From Gemmatimonadaceae bacterium (GTDB lineage Bacteria; Gemmatimonadota; Gemmatimonadetes; Gemmatimonadales; Gemmatimonadaceae): a stretch of 50,138 bases of DNA. The stretch spans positions 1 to 50,138 of the forward strand of contig DASXKV010000061.1 in NCBI GenBank assembly GCA_036496605.1. Direction: 5' to 3'. Within the stretch, counting starts at the first letter, position 1. Each line of letters opens with the position of its first letter. Made by a program: the position numbers and the translations under genes. Positions 17,278 to 25,942 of the stretch are shown here, in pieces. Under the pieces are notes generated by a model. That model was not told the DNA's origin and ran no database searches. It saw nothing but the letters and a program-made list of their open reading frames with translations.

Positions 17278-20200
17278 TCAGTAGTGGAGGTTGAGGCGCA
17301 AGATGTAGTACCGTGGCGGCGCGAGCGTCGAGAAATCGGTCTGGGTATCACCCGTACCGTAGTTCTCCTCCGGATCGGGACCGGTGTAGCTGGTCCATGT
17401 GTGCAAGTTCCTGGCGGAGAGCACGAGCTGAGCATCATGCGCTCGCATCCGACTCGTTATGTTCTGAGGCACCGTGAGTATTGCCGAGACTTCGCGCAGC
17501 TTCCAGAACTGCCCGTTCTCTAGGTAGCCGTACCCCGACGGTGTCGGGTTCTTCGCCGCGGAGTTCGCCACGCTACGGGCCTGGTCCCACAACGGCGTGG
17601 ACTTGACACTATTTGAGTACCACGAGGAGAAGTTCTGGGCGTAGAACGAGGCCGTTTGGTTGCTCAAGACGTAGCCGCCCTTGTAGTCGGTCAGCGCCGT
17701 GATGCGCAACTTGTGGTTCAGCAGGTCGATTCCATTCGTGATCGAGAAAATGTCCCGTGGCGCGGAGTAGCCTGCGTAAACGTATCCGGGCGATACCGTC
17801 ACCTCATCGGGTGTGATGATACCGTCGCCGTTCTTGTCGGCATACGTGTACGGCCGTGCGAATGCCGCGTTCACGGGAAGCCCGACCGAGTCCCGGTTCG
17901 TGCCGGTGCCGATCGTGGCGTTAGGCTTTCCGCTGGGGTCATTACCTAACGACAGAATCTTGTTTGAGTTGTGTGACGCCGCAACGTTGACATCCCATCC
18001 AAACACGCTCCGATTCAGAATGGTGCTGTTGAGGTCCAGCTCCACGCCGGAGTTCTCAACCGAAGCCAGATTCTTGAGTACCGAGAGTGCCGGCGCTCCG
18101 GATGAGGAGGCAATCTGTTGGCTGATCAGCGCGTCGTGCGTCTTTTTGTCGTAGTACGTGAAGGCGAAGTGTGCGCGCGAACGGAAGACGTCCGCATCGA
18201 ACCCGCCTTCGAACTCGGCCGAGCGCTCCGGCTTCAGGTTCGAGTTGCCCAGCGCATTCTGCAGCAGCCCCGGTGTATCAACTCCCCCGGCGACGCCAGC
18301 GATGGGCGGAATATTGGCCGTTTGCGCTTGGAATGTACGCAGAGCCACTATGCCGCCAGGCGAGACACCCGATGCGCCGTAGGCGCTCCGAAGACGGAAT
18401 TGATCGAGCCAGTTCATCTTCGGGAAGAATCCCTCGTCCGAAACGAGCCACGAGACACTCGCTTTCGGATAGACGATGCGCGAGAAATTCGTTCCGAACG
18501 CACTGTTCTGGTCCGTGCGTGCAGCAACGGTGACGAATAGCCGGTCGCGAAATGCCGCTTCCTCCTGAAGGTAGAAGCCGAGCGTCTTTTCCACCGTCTG
18601 GAAGGCATTGGACGCGCTTTGAACTGCGGCCTCACCAACCGTCTGGCCGCCAGGAGGGAGATTCGTACCGTTCGCGACCGTCGTGTCTACCGCAATGTTG
18701 GTATAGTCGGCACCTAGGGTAGTCGTCAAAATGAGGCTGGATCGCGCCTGCCAGTGGGAGTTGCTGACGACCCTGGCCGAGAAATTCCGCAGGTCCGCGT
18801 GGTTGTTGCTCACAGTGCCGAGTCGCTGTGTGCCGAGATTCGGACACTCGGAGAAACGACACAGCTGCGAGTGGTCATTGCTTGCCAGATCGACGCCCAT
18901 GGTGCCCTGATTCGACATCCAAGAGAAGGGGTGCCACTGGGCATCCGCCGAGCCGATGAAGCGCTCAGTCCCATTCTCGTTGAGGTCCTGGAAGATCTGC
19001 GCTGGGCTGTAGACGCCGTAGCCGTTCCGGAACTCACCGAGTGAACCGATCTCGCTATACGTGAGGCCGGGGGCCCCGTTGTGGTTGAAGCCGGGGTTGT
19101 TGCGCGCGCTGTAGATGAAGCTATTGATGTTGTTGTCCACCTGCGGAAGTCGCTGGTTCGTATTGCTGAAGCCCGCGGTCATCGTCAGGTCGACGTTAGG
19201 CGACAGGCTCGCGTTGAGGTTCGTCCGCAAGTTGTACGACTGGAACGCCTCCGGATGCAGCCACTCGTCCCGCATCCCGACCTTCATCGAATCCACAAGC
19301 GTCGCCTGCGCGAATTCCGGCATCTTGATTGGGCCGATCTCATTCTGGATATCGCCACTCACGAAGAAGCGTACCCTGTCGTTGCCGCCGCTGACCTGCG
19401 ACCCGTACCAGTTTCGATTCCCGGTGTGGAACGGCGTCGAGGAGGGATCCGTCAGCACGTTGAAGGAGGTCAGGCTGTCGGGCGCGCAAGTCCCTTGGCT
19501 CTGGCTGACAAGCGTGCATCTCTGCAGGGTCGTCGTGCCGGTCTTATGGCCCCAGATAGCGTAGGAGGCAGGATACTTGTTGTTGTCCTGCACCAGTCCC
19601 TGTTCACCAAACCAGGTCCACTGGGTAGCGCCGGAATGGCCGCGCTTCGTGGTGATCACGACGACGCCGTTTGCCGCATCGGTACCATATAGAGTCGCCG
19701 CGGACGGCCCCTTCACGACCTCGATGTCCTGGATCTCGTTTGGATCGAGATCGTTGAGCAAACTCGCTCGCGTGCCGCCTGTGCCCAGATTTAGGGTACC
19801 GGTGTTCATCCGGACGCCGTCGATGATGTAAATCGGGTCGTTGGTGATGCCGCTACCTGTCGTCGCCAGCGAGCCGATGCCCCGGATTCGGACCACCGGT
19901 GCCGCGCCCGTCATCGCTGCCGGAAGTACTACGACTCCCGGCGCCTTGGCGACGAGCAGATCGGCAATGTTGTTCGTCGCGGTCTGCTCGACCTTCTGTG
20001 GGACGTTGTCGATCGTAGCAATGGCGTTTCCGAGCTCAACCCTGCGCTGCTCGCCCGTTGCTGTCGTAACTATCTCCGCGAGTTGCACGGCCGCCTGTGT
20101 TATCACGAAGTCGAGCGTCGTGCTTTGTCCTGCGGTGATTTCTACCGGCTTTATTTGCTGCTGGTAGCCAACGCGGATCGTGCGGATCGAGACTTGGCCA

Positions 20201-20463
20201 GCTGGCACCCTCGCAAGGGTGTACCGACCCTCGGCGTTGGTGCTCGTCCCTATCGTCGTCCCGACGACCATGACCCGGATGTCGCTGACCGGTTGGTTCG
20301 TGCCGGCGTCGGTTATGCGTCCGGTCACGCTACCGTACATCTGTTGGCTATGTGCCGCAGGAGCCAGGGCAAACAGTGCACACGAGGCCGCGCCAATCGT
20401 AAGTCGCGCTCGAGCGGCCCACACTCGAGCCCTGCTCACTCTACTTCGGGGAGCGATTGTCAT
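17278..20463 (-). CDS. SusC/RagA-type TonB-linked outer-membrane transporter 1
   Basis: 1061 residues. Signal peptide ending AAHSQ (about 1-40); carboxypeptidase-regulatory-like domain (about 45-125, GSVTGRITDAGTNQPVSDI to RVGYQQQ); plug domain (about 136-275) with the SusC signature NDPIYIIDGVRM and LNDLDPNEIQDIEVVKGPSAATLYGTDAANGVVVITTKRG (the SusC-type RG end); then a beta-barrel to an aromatic terminus YILRLNLHY. A calcium-type loop, ADKNGDGIITPDEV, is in the barrel, as in many SusC proteins. ATG at 20463 is preceded by AGGAGG at 8 bp, the best ribosome site in the window. It forms an operon with susD1. It imports a substrate bound with SusD1 using energy from an ExbBD/TonB system such as 33901-36745; the substrate is unknown. 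Confidence 0.93.
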   Translation of the reverse strand: MTIAPRSRVSRARVWAARARLTIGAASCALFALAPAAHSQQMYGSVTGRITDAGTNQPVSDIRVMVVGTTIGTSTNAEGRYTLARVPAGQVSIRTIRVGYQQQIKPVEITAGQSTTLDFVITQAAVQLAEIVTTATGEQRRVELGNAIATIDNVPQKVEQTATNNIADLLVAKAPGVVVLPAAMTGAAPVVRIRGIGSLATTGSGITNDPIYIIDGVRMNTGTLNLGTGGTRASLLNDLDPNEIQDIEVVKGPSAATLYGTDAANGVVVITTKRGHSGATQWTWFGEQGLVQDNNKYPASYAIWGHKTGTTTLQRCTLVSQSQGTCAPDSLTSFNVLTDPSSTPFHTGNRNWYGSQVSGGNDRVRFFVSGDIQNEIGPIKMPEFAQATLVDSMKVGMRDEWLHPEAFQSYNLRTNLNASLSPNVDLTMTAGFSNTNQRLPQVDNNINSFIYSARNNPGFNHNGAPGLTYSEIGSLGEFRNGYGVYSPAQIFQDLNENGTERFIGSADAQWHPFSWMSNQGTMGVDLASNDHSQLCRFSECPNLGTQRLGTVSNNHADLRNFSARVVSNSHWQARSSLILTTTLGADYTNIAVDTTVANGTNLPPGGQTVGEAAVQSASNAFQTVEKTLGFYLQEEAAFRDRLFVTVAARTDQNSAFGTNFSRIVYPKASVSWLVSDEGFFPKMNWLDQFRLRSAYGASGVSPGGIVALRTFQAQTANIPPIAGVAGGVDTPGLLQNALGNSNLKPERSAEFEGGFDADVFRSRAHFAFTYYDKKTHDALISQQIASSSGAPALSVLKNLASVENSGVELDLNSTILNRSVFGWDVNVAASHNSNKILSLGNDPSGKPNATIGTGTNRDSVGLPVNAAFARPYTYADKNGDGIITPDEVTVSPGYVYAGYSAPRDIFSITNGIDLLNHKLRITALTDYKGGYVLSNQTASFYAQNFSSWYSNSVKSTPLWDQARSVANSAAKNPTPSGYGYLENGQFWKLREVSAILTVPQNITSRMRAHDAQLVLSARNLHTWTSYTGPDPEENYGTGDTQTDFSTLAPPRYYILRLNLHY

Positions 20464-20783
20464 TTAATGGTCCTCCTTGCAGGGGACTTTTGCGGTTCGC
20501 AGCGAGACGCACACATGTGGGTTGCCTCCTCGGCGACGTGGGATCGCAACTGCAACTACCAACCGCGCGGCGCAATCGCGCGCGACATCCAAGCGAAGTC
20601 CGGGAGCACGTCTGAGATCACGACGCGGCGCATCGTTCGGCATGCGAACGATTCGCCGGGACTAACCTGGAAAGGTCTGCCTACGTTCCAATTCAACAAC
20701 ACCTACGGGCCAACCGGTCACTTTTGGGTGCCCGTCAGCCCCGAATATTCCCGTGACGAGCGCGCCGCGCTACCCCACCCGAC
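20464..20783. other. Upstream region of susC1
   Basis: This gap between the susD2 terminator and susC1 holds no credible gene. It must contain the susC1 promoter, but I could not recognise -35/-10 boxes with confidence. The only structured element I see is the inverted repeat at 20632-20652. Confidence 0.5.
20632..20652. promoter_or_regulatory. Inverted repeat upstream of susC1, possible operator
   Basis: Perfect 8-bp arms ATCGTTCG (20632-20639) and CGAACGAT (20645-20652) around a 5-bp centre GCATG. The symmetric spacing suits a dimeric DNA-binding protein. It lies about 170 bp upstream of the susC1 start. No T-run follows, so it is not a terminator. Role inferred. Confidence 0.4.
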
Positions 20784-20820
20784 AAAAAAAGAAAAGCGGC
20801 GGGCAGTTCTGCCCGCCGCT
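20784..20820 (-). terminator. Intrinsic terminator after susD2
   Basis: An 11-bp stem (AGCGGCGGGCA at 20795-20805 with TGCCCGCCGCT at 20810-20820) and a 4-nt loop. Read on the minus strand it is followed by TTTTCTTTTTTT (20794-20784). It lies about 70 bp downstream of the susD2 stop codon and insulates susC1 from susC2-susD2 transcription. Confidence 0.93.
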
Positions 20821-20891
20821 CCTCATGTATGCCGGAATATTGCCTGCTAAACCTGTCCGTTCCTAACTAGTCGGGGCCCGCCTGCTGCCCG

Positions 20892-22355
20892 TCACGGCGC
20901 GGTCGTACTGCAGGATGACCGCGAAAAGTTTGGATTGTTGTCCTCGGCCTGCGGGATCGGCGAGTTCACGTCCGTGCCGTACGTCGTCGTAACACCAGCC
21001 TTCACGTACGAGCCCGTAGGGAACACTGTCTCCGCACCACGGCCATAATACTTGATCAGTCGGCGGAGATCGCCGAGCCGGTGACTCGTGAGGTACAGCC
21101 AGAACGCACGCTCTGAAAACAGCTGATTTTCCTCCGCGACGCCGCCCTGGGCGGAAACGTCCGGCAGGGCCGCCAACGAGCCGGCCGGATAGCCGCGCAG
21201 GGCAAGCAGTGAGGCGTTGCTGCGCAGCGCGTTCAGGATCGCGAGCGTGCCGCCGGCACCAGCGTAGTTGCCGGCTCTGTATTGTGCTTCGGCCTCGATC
21301 AGGCGCGCTTCGACACCGTCGGCGATGATCACCGGCGTGTCGCGCGCGGGATACTTGAGCTGCACCCACTGAGGCGTGCCGCCGTCGAAGCCGTTGCCTT
21401 TACTGTTGGCTCGTGTAGTGCGGCCGCTCACGACCCGAGGATCTTTCACGGTACCAGCCGTGTCGCCTTGTGCGCGGAAGGCCAGGCCGTTCGTCCCTTC
21501 TGAGTTTGCGACCCCAAACCGACCGACACTCACCGTCACGCCCCAGGTGCCGTTGTTCTGTCGCGCGCTCGTCGCGGAGTGCGTGTAGCGATATTGGAAC
21601 GTCGTCGAGACGCTGGCCACTTCCGCTGCGGCGGCCGCGAACTGGTCCTGATCGAGGAGCTCGCGAGCCTTGACGAGATGGCCGAGGTTCACCATCGAAG
21701 CGGCATAGGTCGCACCGCCCGTTACCCCGCTCGCTGACGCAATCGTCTTCGCGCTATCGGCCTTCTGCCCGGCGACATCCAACAGCTGCTTTGTCGTGAG
21801 CGACGAACCGTAAATGACGTTGCCGCTTGCATCCTGATTGCTGATCGGCACTGAGGCGCAGTAGTTCTCCGCGAACACGATGTAAACGAGCGCACTCAGA
21901 TTGAGCGACTCCGAAAGGCCGGCATCCTTGTTCGCGAACTGCAAGTAGAGCGCGGCAGCACGGTCTGCCGATTGCCGCGCCTGGGACGTCGCGTAGAACA
22001 GGTTGCTGAGGGACGTATTGCTCTGATATTTCTGCTTCCGTTCGTCGACCTCGATGCGTGTTGGGAACGTCTCGGTGTTGATCAGCTCATCGGTCAATTG
22101 GCCGGCGAGAGTGATCTGATTGAAGTCCCCGCCGCCATTGTATGCATTGCCAAAGTCGCCAATGGCGCCGTCGAGAACTGCCGGCAGCGCGCTCGAGTCC
22201 TGGATCGACGTGGGCCGCGCCACGTCGATGTCTTTCACCTTGAGCGCGTCGGTTGGGCTGCACGCGGTGAGCATAATGACCGAGCCGAGCATGCTCACGA
22301 TCCACACGCGTGGCGACTTCGCCACGAGACGCGCGGTATTGAGGAATCTATTCAT
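20892..22355 (-). CDS. SusD/RagB-type outer-membrane lipoprotein 2
   Basis: 487 residues from the chosen start. Lipoprotein signal MNRFLNTARLVAKSPRVWIVSMLGSVIMLTAC (shown to place the lipid cysteine, residue 32; core lipobox LTAC). Helical TPR-like part with YATSQARQSADRAAALYLQFANKD and VYIVFAENYCASVPIS; C-terminal part with ARLIEAEAQYRAGNYAG, LFSERAFWLYLTSHRLGDLRRLIKYYGRGAETVFPTG and FPIPQAEDNNPN-like ending. An alternative ATG at 22391 overlaps the susC2 stop as TAATG and would add 12 residues (MRGIHIQTWTYA) ahead of the signal. I prefer 22355 because it gives a normal signal peptide, though the overlap argues for coupling. It is partner of SusC2. Confidence 0.9.
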   Translation of the reverse strand: MNRFLNTARLVAKSPRVWIVSMLGSVIMLTACSPTDALKVKDIDVARPTSIQDSSALPAVLDGAIGDFGNAYNGGGDFNQITLAGQLTDELINTETFPTRIEVDERKQKYQSNTSLSNLFYATSQARQSADRAAALYLQFANKDAGLSESLNLSALVYIVFAENYCASVPISNQDASGNVIYGSSLTTKQLLDVAGQKADSAKTIASASGVTGGATYAASMVNLGHLVKARELLDQDQFAAAAAEVASVSTTFQYRYTHSATSARQNNGTWGVTVSVGRFGVANSEGTNGLAFRAQGDTAGTVKDPRVVSGRTTRANSKGNGFDGGTPQWVQLKYPARDTPVIIADGVEARLIEAEAQYRAGNYAGAGGTLAILNALRSNASLLALRGYPAGSLAALPDVSAQGGVAEENQLFSERAFWLYLTSHRLGDLRRLIKYYGRGAETVFPTGSYVKAGVTTTYGTDVNSPIPQAEDNNPNFSRSSCSTTAP

Positions 22356-22390
22356 CGCGTATGTCCATGTCTGAATGTGGATGCCGCGCA

Positions 22391-25381
22391 TTAGAACTGC
22401 AGCGTTAGGCGCGCCGTGTAGATACGCAGCGGCGGTTCGGTGAGGAAGTCCGACGTGGCGAAGTTGCCGTTCGGCGTCGAGTTGACCTCGGGATCGAAGC
22501 CCGTATAGTTCGTCCAGGTATGCAGGTTGCGGCCAGCGATCGTGAGCTTCACGCCGGCGGCCCGCGCGTAGTGCGCCCAGCGAGACGGCGCGGTCAACGT
22601 CACGGCCACTTCACGGAGCTTCGTGAACGTCGCGTCTTCGATGTAGCCAGCGTCGGTCCCCGCCAGCTGGCCGATGTTTCGCGCCTGCAACGAGAGCGGC
22701 GAGCTCTTGTCGTACGCTTCCTGGCAGTTGCTGAAATTGCAGCGGAAGCGCGCCGTCAAATTATAGAGTTTGTAACCGCCCTTGTGGTCGAGCAGCGCCG
22801 AGAATTCCACCCATTTCGTGACCCCGAGTCGGGGCGTGAGCGACCATTCGAGCGTCGGCAGTGGGTTGCCCAGATACTGGAAGTCCGGCGATACCGTAAG
22901 CTCGTTCGAGCTGATGATGCCGTCGCCGTTCGCGTCCGAGAACGTGTATGGACGGTCCCAGTAGCCGCCTAACGGGAAGCCGGCGACCTGGCGCTGCTCG
23001 CCATTAACGATCGGTGGAACCGGCTGACCTGACGGCAGATTGCCGAGTGTGATCAGCTTGTTGTGGTTGGTCGTGAGCGCCCCGTTCAGGTCGAAGCTCG
23101 TCATGCGATAATCGAACACGTGCGTCGTAAGCCCAATCTCGATTCCGTTGTTCGTCGACTCCCCGAGATTGGCGAACTGTGTCGTCGTGAGGCCGAGCGA
23201 CGGCGGCAGCGGCCGCGCGATGAGAAGATCGTGTGCGCGCTTGTTGTAGTACGTCGCCTCGAGACCAATGCGTGAGTTGAAGAGCTGCATGTCGAATCCG
23301 CCCTCGTACTCGCGCGAAACTTCTGGCCGAAGATCCGGGTTGCCCGTGCCGCCGACCTGGATGCCCGGCGAATCGACACTGTTCACCGTAACCGTTTGCA
23401 CGTTGTAGAACGTGATCGCGTCGCGGAAATTCGGACGCTGTCCCGAACGCCCGTAGGCAGTGCGGAGGCGCAGCGACGACAGGAAATCGAAGTGCGGGAA
23501 GAACGGCTCCTCGCTCACGACCCACGACACACTCGCCGCCGGGTACGTGATCCAGCCGAAATTCGAGCCGAACGCGCTGTTGTTGTCCGTCCGCAGTGCA
23601 CCGCTCAGGAACAGACGGTCGCGCCAGGCGACCTGCTCCTGCACCAGCCCACCGATCGTGCGGTTGTCCGTGTTCGTCTCGCCGACAGCGAAACGAGCCG
23701 ATGTCCCGTTGAGTGAACCAGTACCGGCGAGCAGCTTCGCGCCGAACGCCTGATTGCTGGCGACCTGCTCCTCGTTGTATTGCGCCCCGACTGTCGTGCG
23801 CGAATGCCACGAGGTTGTGAGATCGAAGTTCGCCGTCGCGCTGCCGTTCGCAGTGTATTGCCAGTCGTTCGTCGTGTTCGCCGTGCGCTGGCCATCCGGG
23901 AACGTGCCGAAGAATACGGTGTTAGGCGGGATTGTCTGATCGTTGCGCCGGCTGTAGAAATCGACGCCGCCCGTGGCGACGCCCGACAGCCAACGATTCG
24001 GTGCCCAGTTCAGATTCGACGAACCGATGAAGCGCTCGACGTCCTCTCGCCAATCGATCGCATAGATGTCGTGCGGCGTCTGGCCGGCGAGATAGCCACG
24101 GCTCACCGGATCATCGGTGGCAAAGCCGAGGAGCCCGCTGCCGAGAACCCCGAGGACGTTGTTGTCGTTTTGCGGGAAGGCGAGCCGACTCGCGACGTAG
24201 TTCGTCGAGATCTCGCCCGACAGGGTTTTTGCCAGCTGCCCGTTGACGTTCGCGCGAACGCTCGTTCGACCGAAATGGTTCGGCGCAAACACGCCCTTGT
24301 CGTGATCGATGTCCGTCGAGAGGAAGTAGCTCGCGACGTCGCCACCACCGGTGACGCTCATTCCGACGGTTCCTTTCGTCCCCGTCACGAACGGGCTCGC
24401 CTGCACGAGCGGATCCCAGACCTGGAGGGAATCCGGCTTTGCCGCGCATTGTCCGAGCGCCTGCGCGTTGAGCGTGCAGCCGGACGCACTTTTTCCGGCG
24501 TTGGCTCCCGTCAGCAGCGTTCCGATCTGGTTGAAGTTCGCGGGATAGTTATAGGTGTCTTTCTGCGTGCCGCCTTCGCCATACATCGTCCATCGCGGCG
24601 CGCCGGCGTGGCCACGTTTCGTGCGAATCTGAATGACGCCATTCGCCGCAGCCGTGCCGTAGAGCGCCGATGCCGCTGGCCCCTTCAACACTTCCATCGA
24701 CTCGATGTCTTCCGGATTGAGATCGTTGAGTCTATTTGGAACCTGTCCGCCGACGCCGATGCCACCGACCGCGTTGAAATCGTTGCTCACGCGAATGCCA
24801 TCGACGATGATGAGCGGCTCGTTCGATAACGACACGGAGTTCGCTCCGCGAATGCGAATGCGCGTCGCCTGGCCCTGCGTGCCGCCGGAGAAATTGACGT
24901 CGACACCCGGCGCTTGCCCCGCGAGCACGTCCGCGACGGTCGTCGAGACCGCAAGCTGCTGGGCCGCAGGCTGCACGGTGCTCACCGCGTTGCCCGTCTC
25001 GCGCTTTCGCTCTTCGCCACCAGTCGCGGTGACGACCACTTGATCGATCGTGACTGCCGTCGGCGAAATCTGAAAATCCACCGCGACGTCGCCGGTGCTC
25101 GGCACGGTCACACTTTGTGACGTCGCTGCGTATCCGAGCCGGCTCACACGAACGATGTACGTGCCGGCCGGTACGCTCGTAATGCGATACCGACCTTGCT
25201 CGTTCGTCCGTGCACCGCGCTGCGTTCCGACGACGACGACACTCGCGTCGCCGATCGGAAGATTACTCGAACGATCAACCACTCGACCGCCGACAGCGGC
25301 GGCTTCCTGCGCGCCGGCCGGCGCGGCCAATACTGCCGCGCAGACCAGTGTCCCGAAGATGCGGCTCCAGGAACTCTTCAT
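22391..25381 (-). CDS. SusC/RagA-type TonB-linked outer-membrane transporter 2
   Basis: 996 residues from ATG 25381, chosen for its ribosome site (GGGGGA about 6 bp upstream) and for the signal peptide MKSSWSRIFGTLVCAAVLAAPAGA. An open frame extends 65 codons further upstream without family resemblance. Domains: carboxypeptidase-regulatory-like (about 28-105), plug (about 112-258) with NEPLIIVDGIRVSNDFNAVGG, LNDLNPEDIESMEVLKGPAASALYGTAAANGVIQIRTKRG, then the barrel ending PPLRIYTARLTLQF. The calcium-type loop SDANGDGIISSNEL is in the barrel. It resembles SusC3 much more than SusC1, for example TIDQVVVTATGGEERKRETGNAVSTV. It is in operon with susD2. Substrate unknown. Confidence 0.93.
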   Translation of the reverse strand: MKSSWSRIFGTLVCAAVLAAPAGAQEAAAVGGRVVDRSSNLPIGDASVVVVGTQRGARTNEQGRYRITSVPAGTYIVRVSRLGYAATSQSVTVPSTGDVAVDFQISPTAVTIDQVVVTATGGEERKRETGNAVSTVQPAAQQLAVSTTVADVLAGQAPGVDVNFSGGTQGQATRIRIRGANSVSLSNEPLIIVDGIRVSNDFNAVGGIGVGGQVPNRLNDLNPEDIESMEVLKGPAASALYGTAAANGVIQIRTKRGHAGAPRWTMYGEGGTQKDTYNYPANFNQIGTLLTGANAGKSASGCTLNAQALGQCAAKPDSLQVWDPLVQASPFVTGTKGTVGMSVTGGGDVASYFLSTDIDHDKGVFAPNHFGRTSVRANVNGQLAKTLSGEISTNYVASRLAFPQNDNNVLGVLGSGLLGFATDDPVSRGYLAGQTPHDIYAIDWREDVERFIGSSNLNWAPNRWLSGVATGGVDFYSRRNDQTIPPNTVFFGTFPDGQRTANTTNDWQYTANGSATANFDLTTSWHSRTTVGAQYNEEQVASNQAFGAKLLAGTGSLNGTSARFAVGETNTDNRTIGGLVQEQVAWRDRLFLSGALRTDNNSAFGSNFGWITYPAASVSWVVSEEPFFPHFDFLSSLRLRTAYGRSGQRPNFRDAITFYNVQTVTVNSVDSPGIQVGGTGNPDLRPEVSREYEGGFDMQLFNSRIGLEATYYNKRAHDLLIARPLPPSLGLTTTQFANLGESTNNGIEIGLTTHVFDYRMTSFDLNGALTTNHNKLITLGNLPSGQPVPPIVNGEQRQVAGFPLGGYWDRPYTFSDANGDGIISSNELTVSPDFQYLGNPLPTLEWSLTPRLGVTKWVEFSALLDHKGGYKLYNLTARFRCNFSNCQEAYDKSSPLSLQARNIGQLAGTDAGYIEDATFTKLREVAVTLTAPSRWAHYARAAGVKLTIAGRNLHTWTNYTGFDPEVNSTPNGNFATSDFLTEPPLRIYTARLTLQF

Positions 25382-25880
25382 CGTCGTCCCCCACTCGTGT
25401 GTGAATGACATCGTGGACGTTAGGCGGCTACGCAATGTGACCGAGTACGACACGCCTGCGACGAACCGCGATCCGCGCGCAGACGCGAGGCGGCGCCGAA
25501 CGAGTGACTCGTTAGCAGCCGCACGATTCGTTCGTGCGCCGACATCATCAACCCGTGATGCGCGGAACGCCGTCACATCTCGCGACGAGTTATCATCTTT
25601 TAATCGGCCTACGATCCGATCGAATGGGACGAACTGTGTGATCGATGAAAAGGTTCACTCGCCCCGATTTCTTCGCGCAGAGTTAATCCGGCGAACACGA
25701 GAGACGATCCCGATTCGGTTCACGTCGTGAACGAGACAACTCGCAACTCCAATCGAGCGGGTCGACCCAGGATCGTTCGCCCGTCACGTTGGGCCCGCAC
25801 GGCCAAATTGGCGCTGGTGGGCTCGCGACGCCGCTTCCTCGAGTCGTCGAGCTGCCGCGGTCCCACTCATTCCAATAGAG
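25382..25880. other. Upstream region of susC2 with small palindromes
   Basis: About 500 bp with no credible gene. It contains a CGTTAGG heptamer at 25418-25424, an odd palindrome GTTCACGTCGTGAAC at 25718-25732 and a GCCAAATTGGC near 25802. The susC2 promoter must lie here; I could not identify it. Confidence 0.5.
25718..25732. promoter_or_regulatory. GTTCACG-T-CGTGAAC palindrome upstream of susC2
   Basis: Perfect 7-bp arms around a single central base, about 340 bp upstream of the susC2 start. It is the kind of site a LacI- or GntR-type dimer binds, but no such regulator is in the window. Distance from the gene is large, so the role is uncertain. Confidence 0.3.
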
Positions 25881-25914
25881 AAGGCCTCGGACCGCGCTAG
25901 CGGTCCGAGGCCTT
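25881..25914. terminator. Strong hairpin after susD3
   Basis: A 14-bp perfect stem (AAGGCCTCGGACCG at 25881-25894 and CGGTCCGAGGCCTT at 25901-25914) with a 6-nt loop, 28 bp past the susD3 stop. The T-tract on the minus side is weak (CTCTATTGG), so termination may rely on stem strength. Confidence 0.8.
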
Positions 25915-25942
25915 CGTTGTAGAGCAGTGAGGCCAGACTTCC

